From: Saprospiraceae bacterium
Lineage (GTDB): Bacteria; Bacteroidota; Bacteroidia; Chitinophagales; Saprospiraceae
Length of the DNA stretch: 64,000 bases
Reading direction: 5' to 3'
NCBI GenBank assembly: GCA_019638385.1
Contig: JAHBTW010000014.1
Span: forward strand, 1-64,000
Shown here: positions 1 to 7,764 of the stretch, piece by piece
Position numbering within the stretch: the stretch's first letter is position 1
How the letters are laid out: every line of letters begins with the position of its first letter
Program-made: the position numbers and the translations under genes
Notes under the pieces: model-generated
The model's database searches: none
The model's input: the letters and a program-made list of their open reading frames with translations, nothing else
What the model was told of the DNA's origin: nothing

Positions 1-119
1 ACCGAAATTTTTCATCCACAACTACAATTTATCACTCGTTTCTTGACACTACCTCTTTTTTAAAAGTTTGATTACTCGATGAATTGACACATCCTTGTCA
101 TCATGGACTATATAAATCA

Positions 120-1016
120 TTATTCGAATTTGAGCAAAGCGTGACTCATCCTTATTAATCTGAATTTATTTCCTCTCGGCGTAAGCTGAAATTCGTATTT
201 CCTAATATAATCACAATAACTCTCCATATATAGCATACTTCTATAACTGTCAAAGAATCGTACCTTTTCTAAATTAATATTCAGGTAAGAATTTATAGTA
301 TCGCCCATCTTGGTGTAAGCAAGGGATTGTCCATAAAGTGCGCCATTATCCAGAAGAAATGCTGCGTCTTCCATATATATTGCTCCATTGTGAAGGGATT
401 TAAGCAACATGGTATCTATCGAAAAACCATTTGATTTCCAATGGGAAATTACCACATTCAAAAATCGCGAATAGCCATCCAATGTTGATACCCCTGCAAT
501 TTCCTCGTGGGGAAAACCTGAATCGCCATATCGCTGCATAAATTTTATGTATCGTAGAGAATCCTTTGCTCTCAGCGTTTGGCCGCTCGCTCCTTCGTAA
601 ATAAATTTTGTAGTCTTGGCTGCTTCAAATCTATCCCGTTGGTCCTCTGAAAGCACTTTTAACAAAAAAATCTGATCCTCATTTAGCAAAGTGGAATCCT
701 TGTAGTTACCATCTTTGACTACAAGGAAACTCTCTAAACGCGCCTTCAAATCTTTTGCCAAATCATCTTTACCAAGCTCTTCACAAAGTATAGAATAATT
801 GTAGATATCCATACAAAATGGCTTATTATTTATATCGAATGCCGCACCATATAGAGTAAAAGCCTCTTGGTATAAACTATCCACAATCAGCATTTCTGCT
901 GCATTGATTAATTTATAATACTTAGCCAGATCACCATTGTAATCTACTTCTATTGATGCCAGTTCCGTTTGATTTGGGTACAGTAACAAAAACATTGCCA
1001 AAAACATTGCCTTCAT
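120..1016 (-). CDS. Hypothetical exported protein, helical-repeat-like
   Basis: I do not recognise the family. The 298-aa product begins with a short hydrophobic stretch (residues 4-13) that could be a weak signal peptide, followed by mostly helical, charged sequence with several YxxA/YxxL-type pairs reminiscent of degenerate TPR helices (residues about 28-100). No Cys pair, catalytic motif or C-terminal sorting domain is visible. It is the last gene of the minus-strand peptide-export locus, 90 bp after the 71-aa peptide gene, but a hairpin plus T-rich stretch (1048-1081) lies between them, so it may be transcribed separately. Base composition is clearly more AT-rich than lepA or ppc in this window, which fits an accessory gene. 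The role is unknown; association with the exporter is inferred from position only. Confidence 0.7.
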   Translation of the reverse strand: MKAMFLAMFLLLYPNQTELASIEVDYNGDLAKYYKLINAAEMLIVDSLYQEAFTLYGAAFDINNKPFCMDIYNYSILCEELGKDDLAKDLKARLESFLVVKDGNYKDSTLLNEDQIFLLKVLSEDQRDRFEAAKTTKFIYEGASGQTLRAKDSLRYIKFMQRYGDSGFPHEEIAGVSTLDGYSRFLNVVISHWKSNGFSIDTMLLKSLHNGAIYMEDAAFLLDNGALYGQSLAYTKMGDTINSYLNINLEKVRFFDSYRSMLYMESYCDYIRKYEFQLTPRGNKFRLIRMSHALLKFE

Positions 1017-1047
1017 ACTATTATTTAATTTTCATAAAATTTAAAAT

Positions 1048-1081
1048 TGTCAGATGAAATCACAATGGATTTCACCTGACA
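1048..1081 (-). terminator. Hairpin terminator after the double-glycine peptide gene
   Basis: Two 14-nt arms (1048-1061 and 1068-1081) pair with one mismatch around a 6-nt loop. Read on the minus strand, the hairpin is followed by an A/T-rich run with several T stretches just before the next gene start at 1016. It would end the transcript of the 71-aa peptide. Confidence 0.6.
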
Positions 1082-1105
1082 GCTGACCATTGAGTTAACA
1101 TTTGG

Positions 1106-1321
1106 CTACGCGCCGGGCCCGCATGGTTCTGGCGCTGTACTTACATCGGTTTCAGTATGCCGAGTCATTGTTCCATCCTGATGATCGGTATCAGCAGACC
1201 ATGTCATTTTAGTACCATCAGGCAGATCCCTTTCTCCAGCACCAGTCGCACAATCTGCGCCACCATAAATTGCACCGCTCGTTATAATTTCGGCAGCGTT
1301 AAAATCTCTTAATGATAACAT
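1106..1321 (-). CDS. Putative double-glycine leader peptide precursor (bacteriocin/RiPP-like), 71 aa
   Basis: A small ORF with an ATG start and clear codon structure. Residues 1-21 look like a leader: it starts MLSLRDF, has a helical NAAEI stretch and ends in a Gly-Gly pair at residues 20-21 (IYGG then ADC). Cleavage after GG would release about 50 residues rich in Asp, Thr and Gly, with Cys at positions 24 and 67, GAG/GTM stretches and a C-terminal PCGPGA. C39-peptidase ABC exporters recognise and cut leaders of this type, and such an exporter (broken here) lies 0.5 kb upstream on the same strand, with an HTH regulator between. No modification enzyme (rSAM, LanB, LanM, YcaO) is nearby, so the product may be unmodified or disulfide-bonded. 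The leader lacks the classical ELxxIxGG, which lowers certainty. An ordinary small unknown protein remains possible. Confidence 0.6.
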   Translation of the reverse strand: MLSLRDFNAAEIITSGAIYGGADCATGAGERDLPDGTKMTWSADTDHQDGTMTRHTETDVSTAPEPCGPGA

Positions 1322-1441
1322 AATAATAGAGTTATTTATTCAAAAACCACTACGAACTCAGGGTGTAGCGTCCCTCCTTCCCGCCCTCTTGCGCGCTTAC
1401 ATATATCAGAAAGCAAAGAATTGGTGCAAATATGCGCGGCC

Positions 1442-1753
1442 TCAGTGCCAAAAAATGGCACTCTGATATTTTTTTTCAAAAAAATTGTCCATTCCGCCCT
1501 GAATGCGAAACAATTCGTCATCGCCTACAATGACTTCGAAGCGGATTTTCACCGGTTCGGTATAGTAGTAAGTACTGCGGCACTTGTCGAACGCGATGGG
1601 GAAGCCCTGTTCGCGCAGTGCGCCGATGAGGCGTAGCAGGTGCCGGCGGCTGAGGCCGATGCGTAGGGCGAGCGCTTCGGGCGTACCGGTGGCGCCGCGC
1701 CGTATGAGGGCGTCTATGCGCTCGAAGTAGAAGAGGTCATTGAAAATTTGCAT
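1442..1753 (-). CDS. Short HTH regulator with a C-terminal double-glycine motif
   Basis: A 103-aa product if translation starts at the ATG at 1753; an upstream in-frame start at 1795 would add a basic 14-residue extension. Residues about 10-60 form an HTH_11-like winged helix (TPEALALRIGLSRRHLLRLI as recognition region), followed by a TYYYTE wing strand. Short HTH proteins of this sort are common beside peptide-export genes in Bacteroidetes. The unusual part is the tail: residues 79-87 read DELFRIQGG, matching the ELxxIxGG cleavage motif of C39-processed leaders, followed by 16 residues (MDNFFEKKYQSAIFWH) to the stop. It lies between the exporter and the 71-aa peptide, all on the minus strand. 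DNA binding is inferred from the fold; processing by a C39 peptidase is a hypothesis. Confidence 0.65.
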   Translation of the reverse strand: MQIFNDLFYFERIDALIRRGATGTPEALALRIGLSRRHLLRLIGALREQGFPIAFDKCRSTYYYTEPVKIRFEVIVGDDELFRIQGGMDNFFEKKYQSAIFWH

Positions 1754-1799
1754 GGTTTGTAGTTTTTGTTTCGTGTGTATTCTTATTCGTGACAACTTA

Positions 1800-1843
1800 C
1801 CCCAAAGGGGCTGATCTGCCGTAGGCAGCTTACGCCGCAGGCG
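1800..1843. repeat. Three consecutive short palindromes between exporter and HTH gene
   Basis: CCCCAAAGGGG (1800-1810), CTGCCGTAGGCAG (1816-1828) and CGCCGCAGGCG (1833-1843) follow each other in the 91-bp gap between the ATPase fragment and the HTH gene. Each can form a small hairpin with a 3-nt loop. They resemble intergenic REP-like palindromes or an mRNA processing site; no T tract follows. Confidence 0.5.
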
Positions 1844-1844
1844 C

Positions 1845-2558
1845 TTACCCCCCTAACTCCAACTGGTTCTTCACAAGATTGAAATAAGCGCCGCGCAATT
1901 CCGTCAGTTGCCCGTGTGTGTCGATTTCAGTGATGGCCCCGTTTTCCAGCACCACGATCTGATCGGCATGGCGAACGGTGCTGAGGCGGTGCGCCACTAC
2001 TACCACCGTTTTGTTTTCATAAAAAGCGGCCAGGTTTTCCACGATGGTCCGTTCGTTGGTGGCATCCAATGCGTTGGTGGCTTCGTCGAAGAAGAGGTAG
2101 TCCGGGTTTTTATACACGGCACGGGCAATGAGCAGGCGTTGGCGTTGGCCCTGGCTGATACCGTTGCCGCGCGCGCCGATGCGGGTGTTGAAGCCAAGCG
2201 GCAGCGACTCCACGAAGTCCCGGATATTGGCCGCTTCTACGGCGTGCAACAGGCGCGCGAGGTCGGGGTGTTCGTCGCACTCCGAGATGTTGTTGGCAAT
2301 GGTATCCGAAAAAATGAACCCGTCCTGCATCACCGCGCCGCAACGCCTGCGCCACTCGGTGGGTGCAATGGACTCCAATGGCGCATGGCCGATGCGGACG
2401 GCGCCTTTTTGCGGGCGGTAAAAACCGAGCAGGAGCTTGAGCAGGGTGGTTTTGCCGCTGCCGCTGGTACCCACTATGGCCGTCACTTTGCCGGCGGGGA
2501 TGCGGAGCGTCACGCCGCACAGCACATCGTTGTCCAATTGGTTGTATTTGAAATACAT
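1845..2558 (-). CDS. C39 peptide exporter, detached ATP-binding domain fragment
   Basis: A 237-aa ABC ATPase domain with all motifs: Walker A GTSGSGKTT (about residues 30-38), Q-loop VMQDGF, signature ISQGQRQRLLIARAV (the degenerate ISQGQ typical of Bacteroidetes peptidase-containing exporters), Walker B YLFFDEATNALD and H-loop VVVVAHRLSTV. It normally forms the C-terminal third of a single peptidase-containing ABC transporter chain. Here the ORF starts at an ATG inside the first beta strand of the domain and is in a different reading frame from the membrane-domain ORF upstream. The 50-bp join between them carries stop codons in all relevant frames. It could still be translated as a soluble half-transporter, but the single-chain exporter is broken. 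Confidence 0.8.
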   Translation of the reverse strand: MYFKYNQLDNDVLCGVTLRIPAGKVTAIVGTSGSGKTTLLKLLLGFYRPQKGAVRIGHAPLESIAPTEWRRRCGAVMQDGFIFSDTIANNISECDEHPDLARLLHAVEAANIRDFVESLPLGFNTRIGARGNGISQGQRQRLLIARAVYKNPDYLFFDEATNALDATNERTIVENLAAFYENKTVVVVAHRLSTVRHADQIVVLENGAITEIDTHGQLTELRGAYFNLVKNQLELGG

Positions 2559-2607
2559 ATTATCGAGTTCAAGATCGACGCATGAGCCGTATGCCGGCTA
2601 CCAATTT

Positions 2608-3753
2608 TCAGATAAACCATTGTAATTCAATAAGTTGTGTATTTAAGGGGGGGGGGGATTCTTCCTCCTGATTCTGGATTTCGCCCAGCCGTTCGAGGCT
2701 GATTTTGGCGTCCTGAGCCGAGCGGATAAAGGCAATGAACTGTTGGAGCGGGCCTTCCAATTGTCCCACCATATATTGTACAGCGAGCATCATGCCGAGG
2801 GTCATTTGGCCTTCAATGACGCCTTTGGCCGCCAGAAAGGTGATGAGTATGTTTTTGCTTTGGTTGATGACGCCTGCCCCGGCCTCCTGCCATTGAGAGA
2901 GGTTCAGCGAGCTGATGTTGGTGTGAAACAACCGCGCTTGTACGCCTGCCCATATCCGGCGGCGTTTGCGTTCAGAGTTTTGCAGTTTGATTTCCTGCAT
3001 GCCCTGTATCATCTCAATGAGGTTGTTGTTGTTTTCTCCGGCCTGCTGAAAGCGCAGATAGTCGAGTTCCTTGCGGCGCTTGAGGAAAAAAGTGATCCAC
3101 AACACATAAAAGGCTGCCGCCAGAAAAAATACACTGAAAATAAACACATTATAGGCCAGCAAGATAAAACTGAACACCACAAAGTTGAGTATGGAAAACA
3201 CAACCGGCAGTGTGGAATTGGTGAGAAAAGATTCGATCCGGCTTTGGTCGCTGATGCGCTGTAGCAGGTCGCCGGTCATTTTGGTATCGAAAAAGCCGAT
3301 GGGCAGCCGGGTGAGCTTGGCGAGAAAATCGTTTACCATCGCCACATTCATGCGCGTGCCCGCAAAGAGCAAGATGCGGCTTTGGATGAATTGCACCGTT
3401 ACCTGACTGAAAAACAGCATGAACTGCGCCAGGAGGATTAAATAAATGAAGCCGATATTGCGATTGGCAATGCCGGTGTCCACAATGCTTTGGGTGAGAA
3501 AGGGGAAGATGAGCGCCAAACCGCTCGCTACGGCCATTCCCGTTATGAGTTGTACCATCAAGGCCCGATGCGGACGCAGATAGTCGAAAATGTAAGAAAA
3601 CCGGGTAGCCGAAGGAGGAGCAACGGCGGGGTTGTGATAAAACTGCGGGGCGGTTTCCAGCAGGATAAGCACGCCCTGATCGCCGTCGCTGCACCAGGAT
3701 TTTTCAAAGTCGGCGCGACTGAGCCTGAACTTTCCTGCTGCGGGATCGGCCAC
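2608..3753 (-). CDS. C39 peptide exporter, membrane-domain fragment
   Basis: A 381-aa middle part of a peptidase-containing ABC exporter. The first 35 residues are the end of the C39 domain (VADPAAGKFRLSRADFEK, holding the catalytic Asp of the DPA motif). The rest is an ABC transmembrane domain with about six hydrophobic helices from residue 60 to 330 and coupling segments such as RISDQSRIESFLTNS and EIKLQNSERKRRRIW. The fragment begins at a GTG immediately after an in-frame TAG (3754-3756) that ends the C39 ORF, so both pieces are one reading frame cut by a single nonsense codon. At the 3' end the frame runs through eleven C (2647-2657 on the plus strand) and stops at 2608 before the ATPase. 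It is best regarded as part of a decayed gene unless suppression occurs. Confidence 0.75.
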   Translation of the reverse strand: MADPAAGKFRLSRADFEKSWCSDGDQGVLILLETAPQFYHNPAVAPPSATRFSYIFDYLRPHRALMVQLITGMAVASGLALIFPFLTQSIVDTGIANRNIGFIYLILLAQFMLFFSQVTVQFIQSRILLFAGTRMNVAMVNDFLAKLTRLPIGFFDTKMTGDLLQRISDQSRIESFLTNSTLPVVFSILNFVVFSFILLAYNVFIFSVFFLAAAFYVLWITFFLKRRKELDYLRFQQAGENNNNLIEMIQGMQEIKLQNSERKRRRIWAGVQARLFHTNISSLNLSQWQEAGAGVINQSKNILITFLAAKGVIEGQMTLGMMLAVQYMVGQLEGPLQQFIAFIRSAQDAKISLERLGEIQNQEEESPPPLNTQLIELQWFI

Positions 3754-4077
3754 CTACACATGGCGGGCCGTCACCTTATATACTACCACGAAGTGATTCT
3801 GATTCCAATGCGCAATGGCGGGCAGGGGTGCGTTGCGCAGGCAGGCCGTATCGGCGCCGGTATCGAAGGGCACTTTGACGGTCATAGCACGGAAACCGAT
3901 GCTTTCGGCGGCCTCCATGATGCCTTTGGCCGACACGCCGTTGCGACTCAGGTAGCTTCGTTCGCGGAGGTAGGGGAGCGGGTACTTGCGACCGTGTGCC
4001 GCAGCCGCCATCATCAGGCAGGCGGGGCCGCAGTCCATCGCGTCTTTTTGGCGGTAAAATGGGAATAGTCCGGGCAT
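3754..4077 (-). CDS. C39 peptidase domain, truncated by an amber codon
   Basis: A 107-aa N-terminal C39 cysteine-peptidase domain of the bacteriocin exporter. It begins with the oxyanion/nucleophile motif QKDAMDCGPAC (Cys16 nucleophile, Gln10), followed by the family's VSAKGIMEAAESIGF segment and NHFVVVY with catalytic His95. The stop TAG at 3754-3756 falls just before the VADPAAG segment that supplies the catalytic Asp, which is residue 111 when the stop is read through. One substitution from a Tyr codon (family consensus usually has YVADP or YIADP) would create this TAG. Such domains cut double-glycine leaders during export. As it stands the peptidase lacks its Asp and its transporter. Upstream, a CATCTTTG box resembling the Bacteroidetes promoter lies near 4108. 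Confidence 0.75.
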   Translation of the reverse strand: MPGLFPFYRQKDAMDCGPACLMMAAAAHGRKYPLPYLRERSYLSRNGVSAKGIMEAAESIGFRAMTVKVPFDTGADTACLRNAPLPAIAHWNQNHFVVVYKVTARHV

Positions 4078-4172
4078 AGCGGGGTTTTGATCGTGTGAGT
4101 TCTGGCAAAGATGTTGTTAAGGCTGTAAAATTCCAATAGGGAAGAAAAATTTAACACAAAATTCTTCCAGGT

Positions 4173-4240
4173 AGCCTCCTTTAATGGTTGTGTAAAATTG
4201 AGCCGGCTCATCACCTGTCTGTTGCGTAGTCATCCAACTA
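4173..4240 (-). pseudogene. 68-bp remnant of an esterase-gene paralogue
   Basis: This 68-bp stretch aligns without gaps to 7281-7348 inside the secreted esterase gene, with about 59 matching positions. On the minus strand it encodes SWMTTQQTGDEPAQFYTTI, against SWMTTQRTGTEPAQFYTTI in the intact gene, so the coding frame is preserved over the fragment. Homology ends abruptly on both sides. It lies between the intact esterase 3' end and the exporter start, so it is most simply the scar of a deleted tandem paralogue. Confidence 0.65.
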
Positions 4241-4269
4241 AAAAAAGGAGGGTGGCGTAACCATTCTCT

Positions 4270-7200
4270 CTACAGCTTCACCACTTTCAGCACCTTACTC
4301 TGATGATTGCTCTCATTAATCGCTTTCACAAAATACAGGCCGGCGGGAAATGACGAAATATCAACAGTAAGAACGGATTCATTAGCGTCTATTCTTCGAA
4401 GCAATCGGCCTACGGCGTCGTATATTTCCAACTGATATAAATTCAGGTTTCCTTTGATCGTAAATGCATCCCGGACGGGCATGGGAAAAATTTGAATCCA
4501 ATCGTCATCAATGGGTACATCTTCGTTTGCAGCGCTTACCGTGGGATTATAGAAACCAAAATCAACGGTGTTATTGCCGCTTGCATCGTAATTAAAATAA
4601 CAATTGTATGGATCACCGTCATTCAGCGGTTCTTCACCTGATCTAAGCGACACAATGCCTGACATGATATCCGTAAAAGGATTGCCAAAACCATTGTTGT
4701 CAAAATCTACATCATTGTCGGCGTTCGGTTCAAAGCCGTTGGTGGATATGAAGTTTTCCAATGGTTCTCCGGGGCCCCAATTATTTACTTGCCACACAAA
4801 GACCACATAGTATCCGGGTTGCAGACCGGAAAATTTATAATATCCGTTTTCATCCGTCACCCGCACGCCTCCGAAGCCCTGCCAGTCGGGGATATCATCG
4901 CCGTCAGAATCACTCCAAATCACCAAAGACACCCCTGGAATACCCGGCTCATCGGGGTCTTCTATACCATTTCGATTGAGGTCGTTCCATACTCTGTTAC
5001 CGATCGATACGATACCGGGAGATACGGGGTCACTACAGTCTTCATAACAAAATGCCATGTCATTGATGGCCAGGATCATTTCATCGCCCATTGCTTTTCC
5101 AATGTTTAAAAAAGTAAGGGCATTATTATTAAAGTGATGAATGGCGTCCTGCGGTGATGCCGATAAATTCAGATAATAGGGTTTGGTATTTACGAAACCT
5201 ACTTTACCGCCGTAAATGGAATCATTACATCCTACATTTTCCTGCGCTACGGATACGATGTTTTGCATACTTTGCACCCAAAGATCATTCGTCGGTTCAA
5301 CCCCACCCTGTCCTGAACTCGCAATGACGACCGGTAGAGCAGGTATGTCCAGGTCATTTCTTACATCATTGACCAAATGGTACAAATTGCTTTCATATTC
5401 ATTTAAAAAGTCATTGGATGCGCCATCGTTCCAGCCTTGAAACCAGACAAATCCGGAAATTTCGAAATCTGTTGTACCTATATCCGGAAATTCGGTTTCT
5501 AAGTTGTCGGTAACATCTCTCACCGTTTGGATCATGGCATTATAATATGCACCGGTGGTACCTCCTGCTGAAGGCGGCCGAAAATCTTCCGCCAGACTCG
5601 TTCCTCCCCAGGCTGTTTTTATGATTAATACGGGGTCTTCATAATATTCATCCAACTGATGCGCGAACATTAGTTCCGGTCCTATTAAATGAGCAAAAGC
5701 TCCCTGACCGACGGTTACATTTGATCTGATGGTATCGCCATTCCGTGCAAAATACAAAGAGGCATTCTCCAATGAAGTCCAATTACCTGGTACACCGATT
5801 TTGGACCAAGCTCCAGTTGTATCATTTTGAATAACATCCGTTAAGCTGCCAGGGTCATTTTCCGGATCATTGACGGCGCCATATCCTTGCATATTCGATT
5901 GACCGGCTAAAATAAATACCCTTACTTTAGGTTGGGTTTTCTCTTGTCGGGTAACAATCGGAACATAACCGATCTCCAAACCTGCAGGCGGTTGAACAAT
6001 GCCTGCCGGATCCACAGTGGCTATTCTTCCAATGGATGGAGGCGCTAAATATTCATCTGTATGACTCCAGTTGGCGTGTATAAGCTCGGCCCTGCTTTGA
6101 AGTTTGGTGCGAATATCTTCCGGAAGGTTGGCGTGGATGATGGCGGGTTGGTCCACAAAACGATACCAATAATAGGTAACGGTAGTGCCGTCGCCGAGGT
6201 CCGCTTTAAAGGGGCCTGCGGTGGGGCCGGGATTATTCCAGGGACCATTGGGGTCTTGCCAATGACAGTCCGGATCCAAAGGCGTCAAATAAGTGATTTC
6301 CGGTCGGGGCGATACAGGTACGGCGGTCGTCAACAAATTAGTGGCGGCCGGCACAGCTTCCGGATCCACAGGGCGCCATAGATTATCCGGATCGAGTCTG
6401 AAATATTCCGGTAATAAGAAGTTTTTCTCTTTTTTCTCCACTATATTCAGGTCATATTCAAAACCCATAATGGTTGCGTTTTGCTGAACATTATTGATGT
6501 AATGCAAATCAATTTCATGATTTATTCCATTCGACGAGGCCTCAGCGATTTCAGCAGCCATAGCGCCGCCATTGTTGACGAACGAAACGCCGTAAGTCCC
6601 GGCCTCATTAATGCGAGGCAGGACAGCAGGCCCCCCGTCAAACCAGGATTCCAGAGCATTCCAAAGCGCATTTTGGGAGTAAACCGAAATTTGACTCAGC
6701 ACCATTGAATTATCATCATTGTTAACCGGGAATTGTAATCTTTCCAATTTAGCATACGGATTTCCGCTATCATCCCAAGCAATAATTGCCGGCGATCCTG
6801 CATGTTCGATACCGAAACCTACATTCGGATCAGAGGGTCGTGAGTCCAGAAATAATCCTTCTAAAGTGGGGTCGAGCAATGCGGGTTCTGTCCAGAAAGT
6901 GGGTAAAAAGAAGGTTGCCGGGCCTTTGAAGTTGGTGGAATGTAAGAATAAGGTCCAGCATTGATTCCCCGTTTCGATATCTGTTCCATTTGTATTTGAA
7001 ATGGGTTCTGTTAAGGGCAAAGGAATATAACCGTATCCGAGCATTTCGCCATTTAAACTTTGCGCCATATTCAAGCCGTCGGGCGCCCACAGTAGTTTGT
7101 TGGACAATTGAGCTACCCCGTATTTACCGCCGGGCGTACTCCAATCTCTCTGTCCATTAGGTAAATTATTACTTCTCCCGGCGCCGGGTCCATTCGCCCA

Positions 7201-7611
7201 TGTATAGAAATTGTAAGAAACGCCCCCCATGATAAACTTGGGGATTTTGGTGCCGAATCGCGTGTCGTGCCACCAGCCTAAGCCTCCTTCAATGGTTGTG
7301 TAAAATTGAGCCGGCTCCGTACCGGTGCGCTGCGTCGTCATCCAACTACTGCTCAATCCCATTTGGAAGTCTGCGGGGCCGGGATACTGTTTAAATATGG
7401 GCCATGCAGCGGTGTACATGGTGTAGCCCGAGCCAAAGGTCTGGTCAGCAATGTTTTCCGTGGATATCCAGGTGAATCCGGATCTTTGTGCATTTACTAT
7501 TTGAGCATTTGTAGTATTGGAGAATACTGAAAAAATGCACAATAAAAGGATAGCCAAAAATGAAACCGGTACAATTTGACGGCTACCGGCATTGCTGTAA
7601 AAGCTGGTCAT
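4270..7611 (-). CDS. Secreted multi-domain SASA/CE6-type esterase with T9SS tail
   Basis: A 1113-aa exported protein. Residues about 13-37 form a signal peptide (VSFLAILLLCIFSVFS, then a TNAQ cleavage site). Residues about 40-560 are a large region I cannot assign. Residues about 562-870 form a sialate O-acetylesterase/carbohydrate esterase 6-like SGNH domain: ILAGQSNMQGYG holds the nucleophile Ser, WFQGWND is the block III-like motif, and the late DAIHHFNNNALTFLNIGKAMG carries the Asp/His pair. Residues about 880-1030 resemble an SdrD B-like domain (SIGNRVWNDLNRNGIEDPDEPGI, GYYKFSGLQPGYY). The last 80 residues are a T9SS sorting domain (IFPMPV, GLYFVKA, KVLKVVKL). Predicted role: deacetylation of a polysaccharide outside the cell or on its surface. 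A TACTTTTG box at 7659-7666 on the minus strand is a plausible promoter. Confidence 0.85.
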   Translation of the reverse strand: MTSFYSNAGSRQIVPVSFLAILLLCIFSVFSNTTNAQIVNAQRSGFTWISTENIADQTFGSGYTMYTAAWPIFKQYPGPADFQMGLSSSWMTTQRTGTEPAQFYTTIEGGLGWWHDTRFGTKIPKFIMGGVSYNFYTWANGPGAGRSNNLPNGQRDWSTPGGKYGVAQLSNKLLWAPDGLNMAQSLNGEMLGYGYIPLPLTEPISNTNGTDIETGNQCWTLFLHSTNFKGPATFFLPTFWTEPALLDPTLEGLFLDSRPSDPNVGFGIEHAGSPAIIAWDDSGNPYAKLERLQFPVNNDDNSMVLSQISVYSQNALWNALESWFDGGPAVLPRINEAGTYGVSFVNNGGAMAAEIAEASSNGINHEIDLHYINNVQQNATIMGFEYDLNIVEKKEKNFLLPEYFRLDPDNLWRPVDPEAVPAATNLLTTAVPVSPRPEITYLTPLDPDCHWQDPNGPWNNPGPTAGPFKADLGDGTTVTYYWYRFVDQPAIIHANLPEDIRTKLQSRAELIHANWSHTDEYLAPPSIGRIATVDPAGIVQPPAGLEIGYVPIVTRQEKTQPKVRVFILAGQSNMQGYGAVNDPENDPGSLTDVIQNDTTGAWSKIGVPGNWTSLENASLYFARNGDTIRSNVTVGQGAFAHLIGPELMFAHQLDEYYEDPVLIIKTAWGGTSLAEDFRPPSAGGTTGAYYNAMIQTVRDVTDNLETEFPDIGTTDFEISGFVWFQGWNDGASNDFLNEYESNLYHLVNDVRNDLDIPALPVVIASSGQGGVEPTNDLWVQSMQNIVSVAQENVGCNDSIYGGKVGFVNTKPYYLNLSASPQDAIHHFNNNALTFLNIGKAMGDEMILAINDMAFCYEDCSDPVSPGIVSIGNRVWNDLNRNGIEDPDEPGIPGVSLVIWSDSDGDDIPDWQGFGGVRVTDENGYYKFSGLQPGYYVVFVWQVNNWGPGEPLENFISTNGFEPNADNDVDFDNNGFGNPFTDIMSGIVSLRSGEEPLNDGDPYNCYFNYDASGNNTVDFGFYNPTVSAANEDVPIDDDWIQIFPMPVRDAFTIKGNLNLYQLEIYDAVGRLLRRIDANESVLTVDISSFPAGLYFVKAINESNHQSKVLKVVKL

Positions 7612-7658
7612 CGATATAAATATATTTGATTTGTATTGTAAAGATAGTTCATTCTATA

Positions 7659-7666
7659 CAAAAGTA
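7659..7666 (-). promoter_or_regulatory. TACTTTTG -7 box upstream of the esterase gene
   Basis: On the minus strand these bases match the Bacteroidetes TAnnTTTG -7 element, about 47 bp before the ATG at 7611. No clear -33 TTG was assigned. Confidence 0.35.
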
Positions 7667-7764
7667 AGTTTATCCGTTACCCAAGGCAATCGCCACACTA
7701 CTGGACATTTTTTATTTCACGCAACGCTGCAACGCTCGCAACGTTCAATTGCCCTCTCCTATTC

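Noticed and set aside
1336..1521. A 61-aa minus-strand ORF between the HTH and peptide genes
   Set aside because: It overlaps the HTH 3' end in another frame and has no leader-like start; the GREGG string is not in a leader context.
2647..2657. Programmed slippage at the 11-G tract
   Set aside because: Shifting by one base either way runs into stop codons at once, so slippage alone cannot join membrane and ATPase domains.
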